NCBI RefSeq assembly: GCF_008704205.1
Contig: NZ_VXLC01000021.1
Location: forward strand, 1 to 64,000
Source: Nocardia colli
GTDB taxonomy: Bacteria > Actinomycetota > Actinomycetes > Mycobacteriales > Mycobacteriaceae
Direction of reading: 5' to 3'
DNA: 64,000 nt
Part shown: positions 16,209 through 23,878 of the stretch, in pieces
Numbering within the stretch: position 1 is the first letter of the stretch
Layout: every line of letters starts with the position of its first letter
The notes under the pieces: model-generated
What the model saw: the letters and a program-made list of their open reading frames with translations, nothing else
The model's database searches: none
Told to the model about the DNA's origin: nothing
Made by a program: the position numbers and the translations under genes

Positions 16209-17327
16209 TCAGGTGAGCAGGACCACGAAGACCAGGGCGAGGCAAAGACCTATCAAAGCGAAGATCGCAGCAGCGCGGAGGTTGAGCTGGGTGGCTTGTT
16301 CGGCGAGCCGGTCGGTCAGGTCGGTCATCTTCTGCTGAGCGGCCGACCGCTCCCGCTCGGCGGTCTTGATGCTCTGGTCGGCCCGGTGGAGTTCGGCGTT
16401 TTGACTGGTGATTTTGGCTTCGAGCTGTTTGCGGTAGGTGAGGGCTTGCTCGGCCGCGGTGGTTTGGCGGGTGAGTTTGTCCGCGGTGGTGCGCAGCGAG
16501 TTGCAGGCGGTCTCGAATTTGGCACGCAGGTCGTCGCGTTCGGTGAGTGCCGCGGCGAGTTGGCGTTTCTTGGCCGCGATTTCCTCGGCTTGGGCTTTGG
16601 TGTGTTGCTGCCAGTCGGTCACGGTGGCCCACCCTCCTTTCTTGTGGTCCGGGTGCGCCCATGCCAGCCGGTCGCCAGCGATCCAGTCACGCAGGAAGGC
16701 ACGGACCGAGATGTGGGCGGGTCGCAGGCCGGCGCGCGGGCGGTAGGTGAGAAATCCGGTGTGGGCTTCGTAGTCGTCGCCAGCAGGGTTGAACGAGGTG
16801 ATGCCCAGGACTGGCAGCTTCTCGGCCCAGGAGCACGGGCGGGTGAGCCACAGCACTTCGTCGGCGCCCTCGGCGAGCAGATCCCGGGTGCGTGCTTGCG
16901 CGTCGGAGTGGTCGAGTCGCGACCATTGGACCTCGACGGCGAATCCGCGCCCGTGCAGGTGGCCGAACACATCCGGCGTGCGGGCCTCGAGGTGGGTTTC
17001 CACCCGGGCGTCCTCGGAGCCGAGCACCCGCAGTTCCGCGCACACCCAATGTTTGAGCCGGAAGTGCAAGAACGTCTCGCGCGCCGACGTCCTCAGGGCG
17101 CGATCACCGGTGACCCCAAAGCCTTTGCCGTGGCGCACGAACGGGTTCTTCGCACTTGAGTGGTAGACCGTTACCGGATGCTGGCAGACCAGGCACCGCA
17201 GCCCCGAGGTCTTCTGCCACGTTGCGAACACACCTGGGTCGCGGATGTCGATGTACTCGTCGTAGCGGCCCAGCGCGGCATCCATCTCCAGCGCATAGCA
17301 CGGGTTTTTCCGATCCGGCCCGGCCAT
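16209..17327 (-). CDS. CoiA-like nuclease with coiled coil and C-terminal membrane anchor
   Basis: About 372 aa from ATG 17327, which has GGGGG 5 nt upstream; GTG 17360 would add 11 residues. An N-terminal zinc-ribbon-like part (LRCLVCQHPVTVYHSS) and the segment PDVFGHL followed by FAVEVQWS at about residues 115-140 resemble the PD-(D/E)xK nuclease core of competence protein CoiA. Residues about 245-350 form a long coiled coil, and the protein ends in one membrane helix (AAIFALIGLCLALVFVVLL). CoiA relatives act on incoming single-stranded DNA; the membrane anchor fits a role at the DNA-transfer site, but this is inference. Confidence 0.7.
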   Translation of the reverse strand: MAGPDRKNPCYALEMDAALGRYDEYIDIRDPGVFATWQKTSGLRCLVCQHPVTVYHSSAKNPFVRHGKGFGVTGDRALRTSARETFLHFRLKHWVCAELRVLGSEDARVETHLEARTPDVFGHLHGRGFAVEVQWSRLDHSDAQARTRDLLAEGADEVLWLTRPCSWAEKLPVLGITSFNPAGDDYEAHTGFLTYRPRAGLRPAHISVRAFLRDWIAGDRLAWAHPDHKKGGWATVTDWQQHTKAQAEEIAAKKRQLAAALTERDDLRAKFETACNSLRTTADKLTRQTTAAEQALTYRKQLEAKITSQNAELHRADQSIKTAERERSAAQQKMTDLTDRLAEQATQLNLRAAAIFALIGLCLALVFVVLLT

Positions 17328-17460
17328 CCTCACCCCCAGAGCAACGTGAACGTCAACCACCTATCACGGTAGCGAACGGGTATGACACAAACCTGGGTTT
17401 CGGTGCGCACGAACGGATTTGGTCTCTATCCGGCCGAACGAGCCCTCGAGTCGTTTCGGA

Positions 17461-17478
17461 TTGAGGCTTATGCGTCAA
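17461..17478. promoter_or_regulatory. Near-palindromic 18-bp repeat, copy 1
   Basis: TTGAGGCTTATGCGTCAA, matching the consensus TTGACGCATATGCATCAA found in related forms at 17627-17644, 18493-18509, 18578-18599 and 18618-18635. It lies just downstream of the 53-aa zinc-ribbon gene. Confidence 0.6.
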
Positions 17479-17479
17479 G

Positions 17480-17641
17480 CTAGCCCTGGGTGGTGAAGGG
17501 CTGCGCGCAAATCCCGCAGACAATCGTACCGCGTTCGATCGTGGTCTCGTCGGCCTCGATGTGCCGGGGTGGTGAGCACTGGCAGGTCAGCACCTGGTCG
17601 GGGTCGCCGGTGTGTGGATTCTGTTGTTGAGGCATATGCAT
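17480..17641 (-). CDS. 53-aa zinc-ribbon protein
   Basis: Starts at an ATG that overlaps the stop of the SprT-like gene (TGATG), so translation is coupled. The protein has CQC and CGIC motifs 24 residues apart (LTCQCSPPRH, then GTIVCGICAQPF), a probable four-Cys zinc site. The same arrangement ends the upstream SprT-like protein (LVCACDPVRR, then GRIFCGFCNEQF), so this gene looks like a free-standing duplicate of that tail. Confidence 0.75.
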   Translation of the reverse strand: MHMPQQQNPHTGDPDQVLTCQCSPPRHIEADETTIERGTIVCGICAQPFTTQG

Positions 17642-18345
17642 CACGCGTCCTGGGTTGTCGGGGCGATTCGGAATTGTTCGTTGCAGAATCCGCAGAAGAT
17701 CCGGCCGGCGGTGATCGTGCGTTGCGCGGCGCGGACCCGCCGCACCGGATCACAGGCACAGACCAGGGCTCGGCCGCTGCGTGGGGCGCGTTCACGCTCC
17801 TTTTCGTCGTTGGTGGCGTCCGCGTCGTCACCCGGAGCCAACAGGTCGTGGGGAGGGGGTTCGTGTTCGGAGCGGCGGCGCGCGATCAGCACCCCGGTCA
17901 GGGCGGCGATCTGGCTGCGGTACTGGGTTGCGGTGGCGTCGGGCAGGGTTGTTGCCGACCAGCCGCGGTGGGGTTCGCGGGTCACCGACAGGCCGAGTTC
18001 CTGTGCGATGCCTTGGAATCGGGCGTTGTGGTAGGTGCCGGCGCGGCTGGTGTCCTGGATGCCGCGGGCGCGGGCGACGCCGTGGGCGGCCTCGTGCAGC
18101 ATCGTGGCCAAGACATCGTGGGCGCCCTGGGCGAATCCTTCTCCCCCGACGAACAATTCCGGCATCCACTGTTCGCCGCGCTGCCAGCGATCGGGTCCGA
18201 ACTGTCCGAGCCGAACACCCCGGCCGGACCCGACCGATCCGGCGGCCATCGCGACCACCACGTCGGGCACGTCGGGATGGCGTTGGCGGATCGCCGCCCA
18301 CACCGTTTCGATCGTGGTGACAACAGTTCCAGCGAACGCATTCAC
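17641..18345 (-). CDS. SprT-like zinc metalloprotease with zinc-ribbon tail
   Basis: A 234-aa protein with ATG and a good GAGGAG site. The HExxH metalloprotease motif is LHEAAHGVA at about residue 83, followed by a downstream RHNARF-like segment (TYHNARFQGIAQELGL) that supplies the usual third region of SprT/Spartan domains. A disordered acidic linker precedes a C-terminal four-Cys zinc ribbon. SprT-like proteases in larger proteins digest DNA-protein crosslinks; here release of a relaxase or Rep protein from DNA is an attractive but unproven role. The upstream region holds three near-palindromic repeats. Confidence 0.8.
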   Translation of the reverse strand: MNAFAGTVVTTIETVWAAIRQRHPDVPDVVVAMAAGSVGSGRGVRLGQFGPDRWQRGEQWMPELFVGGEGFAQGAHDVLATMLHEAAHGVARARGIQDTSRAGTYHNARFQGIAQELGLSVTREPHRGWSATTLPDATATQYRSQIAALTGVLIARRRSEHEPPPHDLLAPGDDADATNDEKERERAPRSGRALVCACDPVRRVRAAQRTITAGRIFCGFCNEQFRIAPTTQDA

Positions 18346-18492
18346 CCTCGTCTCCTCCCATAGATCTGCGTGCCTCGGTCGAACATCGACAGCTCCGCCC
18401 CTGAATGGGGTGATGCGATGTCGAGGACGCCGGCAGCCGCCGCGCCGGGTGGTTGTTCCAGATACCCCGGGTGATCACAAGCTCCGGGCTTG

Positions 18493-18635
18493 TGATGCCT
18501 ATGCGTCAATTCTACCGCGAAAACCCTTGATTAGCAGCATGTTTCGGCGGTCGGACCAGTGCGATCCCGCTACAACGATGTGATGCATATGCATCACATG
18601 GCCTCCATCTGAATTACTTGACGCATGCGCATCAA
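18493..18635. repeat. Three near-palindromic repeats (iteron or operator cluster)
   Basis: Copies at 18493-18509 (TGATGCCTATGCGTCAA), 18578-18599 (a perfect 22-bp palindrome, half-site ATGTGATGCAT) and 18618-18635 (TTGACGCATGCGCATCAA, one mismatch in the dyad). Spacing is 85 and 40 bp between starts. They lie upstream of the SprT-like gene and beside the large inverted repeat, so they could be operators for that gene or binding sites of an initiator protein. Two more copies lie at 17461 and 17627. Confidence 0.75.
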
Positions 18636-18941
18636 CTGGGCCCCACCCTGGTTTTGTGGTCCCATCCGCGACGCCTTCACAAAGGTGCGGCCGCCTCGCC
18701 GGGAGCCTCGTCCCTGCGAACTCGCGTGCTCTTGACCGCTACGTTCGCACCCTGCTCGCCCCCGCACTGAGCGCGCCTTGGCCGCGAACACGCCACCTCT
18801 GGTGGCGCAGCTCTAGACGTAACGTCCGCTCCCAACCTGACCCCGCTCCCAACCCCCTCCTTTGTGGTCTCTTTTCCTCTTTTGGTCCTTCTCTTGTCTC
18901 CCTTGTCTTTTGATCTCTTGTTCTTTGTGTTTTGTGTTGTC

Positions 18942-19014
18942 CTCTGTCCCTGCCCGGCTGACACTCTCTATGAACAGCGAAGCCATAGAGAGTGTCAGCC
19001 GGGCAGGGACAGAG
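18942..19014. repeat. Perfect 31-bp inverted repeat with 11-nt loop
   Basis: Left arm 18942-18972 begins CTCTGTCCCTGCCCGG; right arm 18984-19014 ends CCGGGCAGGGACAGAG; the loop is AACAGCGAAGC. No mismatch in 31 bp. It is the longest perfect stem in the window. No T-run follows, so it is unlikely to be a simple terminator. Confidence 0.95.
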
Positions 19015-19085
19015 GGCGGCGCGAAACACCCAGCTCAAACGTAGTTTGAGCGTCTACCTGCCGGGACTTGGACGGGACTTGGTTT

Positions 19086-19129
19086 TCCCGTCATTGTCCC
19101 GTCCAAGTCCCGTCATTGTCCCGTCCGAG
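19086..19129. repeat. Two adjacent 22-bp direct repeats
   Basis: Copies at 19086-19107 and 19108-19129 share TCCCGTCATTGTCCCGTCC and differ only near the end (AAG versus GAG). Each contains TCCCGTC twice. The complementary form (GGGACTTGGACGGGA) lies just upstream at about 19064-19078, making a larger inverted arrangement. They resemble short repeated sites bound by plasmid transfer or replication proteins. Confidence 0.85.
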
Positions 19130-19162
19130 TCCCGGCAGGAGTGGGCGTCTGAGCACACGAAA

Positions 19163-19192
19163 AGGCCCGCCTGGCGGGTGCCTGGCGGGCCT
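19163..19192 (-). terminator. Terminator of the transfer operon
   Basis: Nine-bp arms AGGCCCGCC (19163-19171) and GGCGGGCCT (19184-19192) with a 12-nt loop, 24 bp beyond the stop of the last operon gene. In the minus-strand transcript it is followed by a short TTTT. Confidence 0.7.
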
Positions 19193-19215
19193 GGATTCGG
19201 GTCGGCGGGTCGGGA

Positions 19216-20052
19216 TCAGGTGGTGGGCATTTGGTTCCAGATCTGTCCGTCGAGGGTGCGGCCGTGCTGTTTGGGTGTTCGTCCGCCCCACTGTTTGAAG
19301 AAGAACGGCACGCCGGCGTCGACGCATTGGTCGCGCAGGTCGCGCACCCAGTCCGGGTGCATTGCGCGGGCGCCGGAGCCGGACTCGCCGCCGGCGATCA
19401 CCCAATCCACGGCCGGATCGGGTCGCCAGCTCGAACACCGACCGCCGCAGCCACATTCGTTGCGGTCAGCGTCATCGGGACGTCGGCATCCGCACCCCTC
19501 AGGGCATCTGTCCGGGAACAAATGCAGGTCGAGGTCGACCGGTCCCAGCAGTGGCTCGCACGACAGGAACCGCACCGCGGCGGGAACGGCCCGCAAGTGG
19601 GTGATCCGCGCGGTGCTGGCCTGGTCCTCGACCGACACACCGACCCACAGGTTCGGCGGAAACACCAAGTCCCGCTCCGTCATTCGCCGCATCCGCAGCG
19701 GTCGCTTGGTCAATATCTGGTAGGTGTGCTGCGGCGTCGAAGCGATCACCGCGAACACCTCCCGGACGAACGACTCCGGGACACGGGCATGGAACAGGTC
19801 CGACATCGAGTTCACGAACACCAGCCGTGGGCTGCGCCAGCGTGCCGGAATGTCGAGTGCCGCTGGGTGAATCGTCACCCCGAACCCGGGCCCGGAGGTG
19901 CGGGGGTCGCCGTCTGCCTGGTATTTGGCGGCGCCCATGGCTTTCAGCCGTTTCGCCATCGATAGCGCGTAGCAGTGATCGCAGCCCGCGCTGATCCGGT
20001 CGCAGCCGGTGACCGGGTTCCAGGTTGTCTCGGTCCACTCGATCCCGGTCAT
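19216..20052 (-). CDS. DUF5131 (phage Gp37/Gp68-like) protein with Cys-rich insert
   Basis: A 278-aa protein whose ATG overlaps the preceding stop by 4 nt. The family hallmarks are WNPVTGCDRISAGCDHCYA near residues 11-29 (a three-cysteine cluster resembling radical-SAM enzymes), HTYQILTKRP, NLWVGVSVE and GGESGSGARAMHPDWVR. Between FLSCEPLLGP and DWVIAGGESG it carries an insert with six cysteines (RCPEGCGCRR, then ECGCGGRC), probably a second metal site. The family occurs in phages and mobile elements; its reaction is unknown. Last gene of the operon. Confidence 0.85.
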   Translation of the reverse strand: MTGIEWTETTWNPVTGCDRISAGCDHCYALSMAKRLKAMGAAKYQADGDPRTSGPGFGVTIHPAALDIPARWRSPRLVFVNSMSDLFHARVPESFVREVFAVIASTPQHTYQILTKRPLRMRRMTERDLVFPPNLWVGVSVEDQASTARITHLRAVPAAVRFLSCEPLLGPVDLDLHLFPDRCPEGCGCRRPDDADRNECGCGGRCSSWRPDPAVDWVIAGGESGSGARAMHPDWVRDLRDQCVDAGVPFFFKQWGGRTPKQHGRTLDGQIWNQMPTT

Positions 20053-21197
20053 CGCACGCGACTCCGACCGGTCTGCTGCTCGATGTCCGAGGGTTCGGTG
20101 TCCTCTACCAGTTCGGCGTCGATCACGTCGATCGGCTCGTCGTCTGGTGCGTGGACGACCTGGAGCCCGGGATGCCGAGACGCGGTGTGCACCGGCGCCG
20201 GTGCGGGTGGTGCATCGGCCAGCACACGGCTCGCGGGTGGTGCATCCGCCGGTGCAGTCTTGGACTGGTTCAGTACGCGGGTGATCGTGGTGTGCGCGAC
20301 GCCGATGAGCGGAGCGATCTGCCGCGACGACATGCCCCTGCCGCTGAGTTCGTGGATCAGGGCGTCACGATCGGCCGGTAGTGGCTGCTCGGTCTTCGCT
20401 CCGACGGGCTCCGGTGCTGGTGTCGACGGGTTGTGAGCTGGCGCGATGGCCAGTTCGGTTCGGTGTGCGCGTGGGCTGATGGATCGGGTCGAGTGGCCGT
20501 GTCGGGGTGTGCGTGCAACACGCCGGTGCGTGCGCACCGGCCCCGGTCGACGCAGTGGTGCACCGGTGGTGCGCGATGCACCACCGGGTGTGCTGCCGCT
20601 CGCGGCTGGTGCATTCGGCGGTGCAGTGTCGGGGGTGCGCGGGGCGGGTGCCTCGTGCTCGTTCTGGTCCGGATGCGCCTGGTGTGCAACACCTCCTGCG
20701 GTTGCTGGTGCGTCTTCGCCGGTGGGTGCCGGGTGGTGTTGCTCGCGCAGGATCATGTGGGCCAGCGCGGCGCCCATGCCGAGCACGGCGACGGGCAGGC
20801 ACGCCACGAGCACGGTCACCGGCCAGGGCGCGGTCCGGACTCCCGCGGACTGCATGAGGTGATAGGCGATCTGTCCGACCGCGCCGAGGGCCAGACTGCC
20901 GAACGCGGACCATTTCGCATACCGGCGGGTCCCCGCGGCACGGATCCGGTGGCCCAGCCACACATACAGTGCGTAGGAGGCGTAGGTCTCCATCCCGATC
21001 GGCAACGTGATCGCGGTATTGAGGGTGAACGCGTCGGCGATACCGGGCAGCGGCCGGACCGGACCGAACCCGGTCAGCTCCCCCAACCCCACCCAGCCGG
21101 ACCAGATCGCCACGAACGCCGGCAGCGCCAGCAGCAGCACCGGCCACGCCTTCATCGGCCGACGGGTCGACTGGTCGTCGAGCAGATTCGTTGTCAT
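20049..21197 (-). CDS. SpdB/DUF2637-like membrane protein with C-terminal HTH
   Basis: A 382-aa protein. Residues 15-145 have four membrane segments and the conserved wording of the DUF2637-type transfer proteins (LPAFVAIWSGWVGLGELTGFG, LNTAITLPIGMETYASYAL, GQIAYHL, VACLPVAVLGMGAALAHM). A long Pro/Ala/His-rich region follows, then a small helix-turn-helix (DALIHELSGRGMSSRQIAPLIG, HTTITRVLNQ). Related proteins lie in actinomycete conjugative elements and are thought to help spread plasmids between mycelial compartments. Coupled with its downstream gene by an ATGA overlap. Confidence 0.8.
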   Translation of the reverse strand: MTTNLLDDQSTRRPMKAWPVLLLALPAFVAIWSGWVGLGELTGFGPVRPLPGIADAFTLNTAITLPIGMETYASYALYVWLGHRIRAAGTRRYAKWSAFGSLALGAVGQIAYHLMQSAGVRTAPWPVTVLVACLPVAVLGMGAALAHMILREQHHPAPTGEDAPATAGGVAHQAHPDQNEHEAPAPRTPDTAPPNAPAASGSTPGGASRTTGAPLRRPGPVRTHRRVARTPRHGHSTRSISPRAHRTELAIAPAHNPSTPAPEPVGAKTEQPLPADRDALIHELSGRGMSSRQIAPLIGVAHTTITRVLNQSKTAPADAPPASRVLADAPPAPAPVHTASRHPGLQVVHAPDDEPIDVIDAELVEDTEPSDIEQQTGRSRVR

Positions 21198-21233
21198 GAT
21201 GTCGAAGCTCCTTTCGATTCGGACCGTCCCCGG

Positions 21234-21557
21234 TCAACGGGTGCGGCGCCGGTCACGGTCTTCGGGATCACCGGTGCCGGTGAACAGGTCGGTGATGGTG
21301 ATGTTTTCGGCCGCGAGGTCATCGAGCACGCCGTACTCGACGCGGAACTCCGGGCGGGCGCCCAGCACGGTCCGGTGCGCGGCGAGGAATTCGTAATAGG
21401 TGATCTCCGCGGAGACCTCCCGGCGCGCCAGGTCGGTGGGTGCTGTCGTGTCCGGGTAGGCCAGTTCCGGGTTGTTCGCAACCGTGGTCGCGGCGACCAT
21501 CGCGCGACACAGCTCGCTGGCCCGCTGATAGATCGCGGCGGAGTTGGGGGAGGTCAT
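21234..21557 (-). CDS. Hypothetical protein of the transfer operon
   Basis: A 107-aa, mostly helical, acidic protein (AIYQRASELCRAMVAATTVAN, then REVSAEITYYEFLAAHRTVLGARPEF). Its downstream end carries GAATCGAAAGGAGC, the ribosome binding site of the SpdB-like gene. No family recognised. Confidence 0.7.
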   Translation of the reverse strand: MTSPNSAAIYQRASELCRAMVAATTVANNPELAYPDTTAPTDLARREVSAEITYYEFLAAHRTVLGARPEFRVEYGVLDDLAAENITITDLFTGTGDPEDRDRRRTR

Positions 21558-21587
21558 GGTGGTTGTGTCCCTTCGGTTCTGGTGGAT

Positions 21588-22622
21588 TTAGCGGCCACGA
21601 GTCCGCGCCCGGCTCATGGCCGGGTCGCGAAATCTGTCCTGCTGCGGGGGATGCGGCCGGTCGAGGTAGGGGACGGGGTCGAGTTCGGACACCTCGTATC
21701 CGGCGTCGAGGTGGTCGGAGAGGTCTTTGCCGCCGCGGGCTTGCATCACCCGCACCTCCCCCACCCGCCCGGCCAAGGTGTCGGCGACCTTGGCGGCGTG
21801 CCGGTAACCGGGACGGTCACGGTCGGCGACCACAACCACCCGGCCGGCACCGGCCAGCCAACGCGCATGCTCCGGAGTCCAGGACCCGGCGCCGCCGACG
21901 TTGCAGGTCGCTATCAGTCCGGCCCGGTTCGCGCGCTGCACATCCTTTTCGCCCTCGCACACGTAGATCTCGCGACCGGTGTCGAGGCCTTCACGGATAT
22001 CGGAGAGCTGGAACGGGATCGGCGCGAAACCGGCGTCCTCCCACTGGGTTCCGGTCCAACGCCGTTGATAGAACGACTTCTTCGTGCCGTGCTCGTGCGG
22101 GGTGTGTACCCGGATCACCGCGCCCTCGACGTGCCCGTCGGGCCACCGGTAGAGGTAGGCATCGACCTTCTCCGGAACCCCGGTCTGCACACCCAGGTCG
22201 GGTTTGCTCAGGATCGGTAACCGTGCGGCCAGGATCGCCTGCTCCACTGGCGACACCACCCCCGCCCGTCGCGGACCCTGACCACCACCGGCACCGGACG
22301 CGCCAGGTTCGCGGCGGCGTTCGGGCAGCCGGTCGAACATGTCCCGCACGCCCAGCTGCCGGTTCTCGGTCGGATGTGGCAGTCGTGCGAGGACTTTCTC
22401 GTCGTCGCAGGTGGCCCAGCAGCGCACGATCGTCTTGCCCTGCTCCGGGTCATACCGCACGCCCAGGCTCGGGGTGTGCGGGCGGCCGTCGCCCTCATGG
22501 ACAGGACACAAATAGTTCGTCCACCGAGTCGGATCATGGGTGCCGTGTCCAGGGCCCATCGTGCGTTTCAACGCGGTGGTGATCAGGTGATAGGACGGCC
22601 CGGCGGGCTGGTGCTGCGCCAT
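21588..22622 (-). CDS. TOPRIM-domain primase-like protein
   Basis: A 344-aa protein. A CHC2-type zinc finger at residues about 38-75 (YLCPVHEGDGRPHTPSL, then VRCWATCDD) is followed by a TOPRIM domain: REIYVCEGEKDVQRA near 215, VVVVADRDRPGYRHA near 262 and GGKDLSDHLDAG near 298, giving the Glu, DxD and final acidic residues for metal binding. No helicase domain is present. It probably primes replication of the element, or the complementary strand after transfer. Confidence 0.88.
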   Translation of the reverse strand: MAQHQPAGPSYHLITTALKRTMGPGHGTHDPTRWTNYLCPVHEGDGRPHTPSLGVRYDPEQGKTIVRCWATCDDEKVLARLPHPTENRQLGVRDMFDRLPERRREPGASGAGGGQGPRRAGVVSPVEQAILAARLPILSKPDLGVQTGVPEKVDAYLYRWPDGHVEGAVIRVHTPHEHGTKKSFYQRRWTGTQWEDAGFAPIPFQLSDIREGLDTGREIYVCEGEKDVQRANRAGLIATCNVGGAGSWTPEHARWLAGAGRVVVVADRDRPGYRHAAKVADTLAGRVGEVRVMQARGGKDLSDHLDAGYEVSELDPVPYLDRPHPPQQDRFRDPAMSRARTRGR

Positions 22623-22624
22623 GG

Positions 22625-22996
22625 CTACCGCGCTCGCTGCTGCGGCGGTCGTTCCTGCCTGCGATCACGTTCCGCCGCGGTGAGGTCGCGGGCCTGGAGC
22701 TGGCTGCGGTACTCGACCTCGGTCACGCCGACGAAGTAGCCGACCGCGCGGTCCTCGTCGACGCCGTCCAGGAACCGGTCCATGGTCTCGGGGCGGCGCT
22801 GCCAATCGTCGTGGGCGGCGTCGAGGTAGTGCCAGTGCTCGGCGTGCGGACCGGACTTCCACAGTTGACTGATCTCATTGCGCGCGCACACAATCCGAGA
22901 CTGTTCGTCTCCTCCGCGGGCGTGGGCGGCAGCGGCACTCAGACGATCGAATCGCGCGAAGTCTCGCCGCATGGCTTCTTCGTGTTCGCGTTCCAT
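22625..22996 (-). CDS. EHEEAM-family small protein, paralogue 4
   Basis: A 123-aa protein beginning MEREHEEAMRRDFARFDRL, with SGPHAEHWHYLDAAHDDW in the middle and a helical end (YRSQLQARDLTAAERDRR). It belongs to a set of four homologous genes within 2.9 kb (with 23470, 24705 and 25055). All-helical prediction, no membrane segment, no known domain. The ATG follows the upstream stop TGA by one base. Function unknown. Confidence 0.8.
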   Translation of the reverse strand: MEREHEEAMRRDFARFDRLSAAAAHARGGDEQSRIVCARNEISQLWKSGPHAEHWHYLDAAHDDWQRRPETMDRFLDGVDEDRAVGYFVGVTEVEYRSQLQARDLTAAERDRRQERPPQQRAR

Positions 22997-22997
22997 G

Positions 22998-23468
22998 TCA
23001 GCGACTCCGCTCGATCCGAGGACGCGGCCGATCCTGAACCGGCGCCGGATTCTGTTGCACCGGTTGCGGGTTCGCCTGCACGGGGATCGTTTCGAGGTAG
23101 TCGGCGTAGCCGGTGGCCTGTTGATCCCAGCGAGACTCCGCTTCGGTAGCACTGATCCCGTACGCGGCACCGATCTGATCCCAGCCGGCACCGAAAACGC
23201 GGGCGTTGATCACGTTGCCGAGCGGGTCGACATCGGCGGCACGCTCGATACGGATCTTCGTCACATGCCACTGCGCCGAGCGCGCCTGCCCTTCCGGAGT
23301 GTCGCGCTGGCTCCACTCCCGTTCCCATTCGGTGCTTCCCCACTGCGGACGGTGAAGGAGACCATCGGCCAGCTCCGAAGTCTTGATCGCGATTGCTGCC
23401 CTGAGTTCGCGTGCCGCCGCGTCGATTTCGGCGTCGCTCGGCGAGTGCTGCTCGGTGTTGTGGTCCAT
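22998..23468 (-). CDS. Hypothetical protein of the transfer operon
   Basis: A 156-aa protein: acidic start (DHNTEQHSPSDAEIDAAARELRAA), a middle with an HTH-like or Myb-like look (VFGAGWDQIGAAYGISATEAESRWDQQA) and a Pro/Gln-rich tail. Ends PRIERSR, whose codons carry the ribosome binding site of the next gene. Not recognisably one of the EHEEAM paralogues, although it lies between two of them. Confidence 0.75.
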   Translation of the reverse strand: MDHNTEQHSPSDAEIDAAARELRAAIAIKTSELADGLLHRPQWGSTEWEREWSQRDTPEGQARSAQWHVTKIRIERAADVDPLGNVINARVFGAGWDQIGAAYGISATEAESRWDQQATGYADYLETIPVQANPQPVQQNPAPVQDRPRPRIERSR

Positions 23469-23469
23469 G

Positions 23470-23877
23470 TCAGTGGGTCCTTTCGATCCGGTGCGGGCGC
23501 GCCTGCTCGACCGCTGTGACGGCGGCGGGTGTGCGGCGGTCCCGGATTGGTGTGGTCGTGATGGCGTCGTGGACTTGGACGAGGCTGCGGTGCTGCACGT
23601 CGGTCAGGCCACGCTCGAACCAGGCAGGCTCGCCGCGGTCGAGTCGGTCGAGGCTGCGCGCCAGCGCAGCAGGGTTGTTCGCCCACTGCCAGTGCGCCAT
23701 CTCGAGGTATCGCCACTGATCGGCGTGCGGCCCGTCCTCCCACCGCTGACCGATCGCGTTACGTGCGCGCAGGATCCGGGGCCGCTCCACTCCGGCACGG
23801 GCGCGGTCGGCGGCGGCACTGAGCTCGGCGAACCGGGCGAAGTCTCGCCGCATAGCTTCTTCGTGCTCGGGATTCAT
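23470..23877 (-). CDS. EHEEAM-family small protein, paralogue 3
   Basis: A 135-aa protein beginning MNPEHEEAMRRDFARFAELSA with DGPHADQWRYLEMAHWQW in the centre and LTDVQHRSLVQVHD later. It is closest to paralogue 4 (22625). The real ATG is 23877; a longer frame to 24279 only shadows the neighbouring gene. Ends RIERTH, encoding the next gene's GAAAGGACC ribosome binding site. Confidence 0.8.
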   Translation of the reverse strand: MNPEHEEAMRRDFARFAELSAAADRARAGVERPRILRARNAIGQRWEDGPHADQWRYLEMAHWQWANNPAALARSLDRLDRGEPAWFERGLTDVQHRSLVQVHDAITTTPIRDRRTPAAVTAVEQARPHRIERTH

Positions 23878-23878
23878 C

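Larger units (their letters stand above)
18636..19162. other. Gene-free structured block, candidate origin or transfer site
   Basis: No gene is supported. From left to right it holds a T/C-rich, purine-poor strand at about 18855-18945 with much lower GC than its surroundings, a 31-bp inverted repeat (18942-19014), an 8-bp perfect hairpin (GCTCAAAC/GTTTGAGC, 19033-19051) and two 22-bp direct repeats (19086-19129). It separates the 22-gene leftward operon from the SprT-like gene. This combination is what one expects of a plasmid-type replication origin or oriT; which of the two is undecided. Confidence 0.6.

Noticed and set aside
18942..19014. Insertion-sequence end or simple terminator
   Set aside because: No transposase gene lies between or beside the arms, the loop is only 11 nt, and no T-run follows either arm.
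20433..22220. 595-codon open frame on the plus strand across the primase and SpdB-like genes
   Set aside because: Antisense shadow; the TOPRIM and membrane motifs lie on the minus strand.
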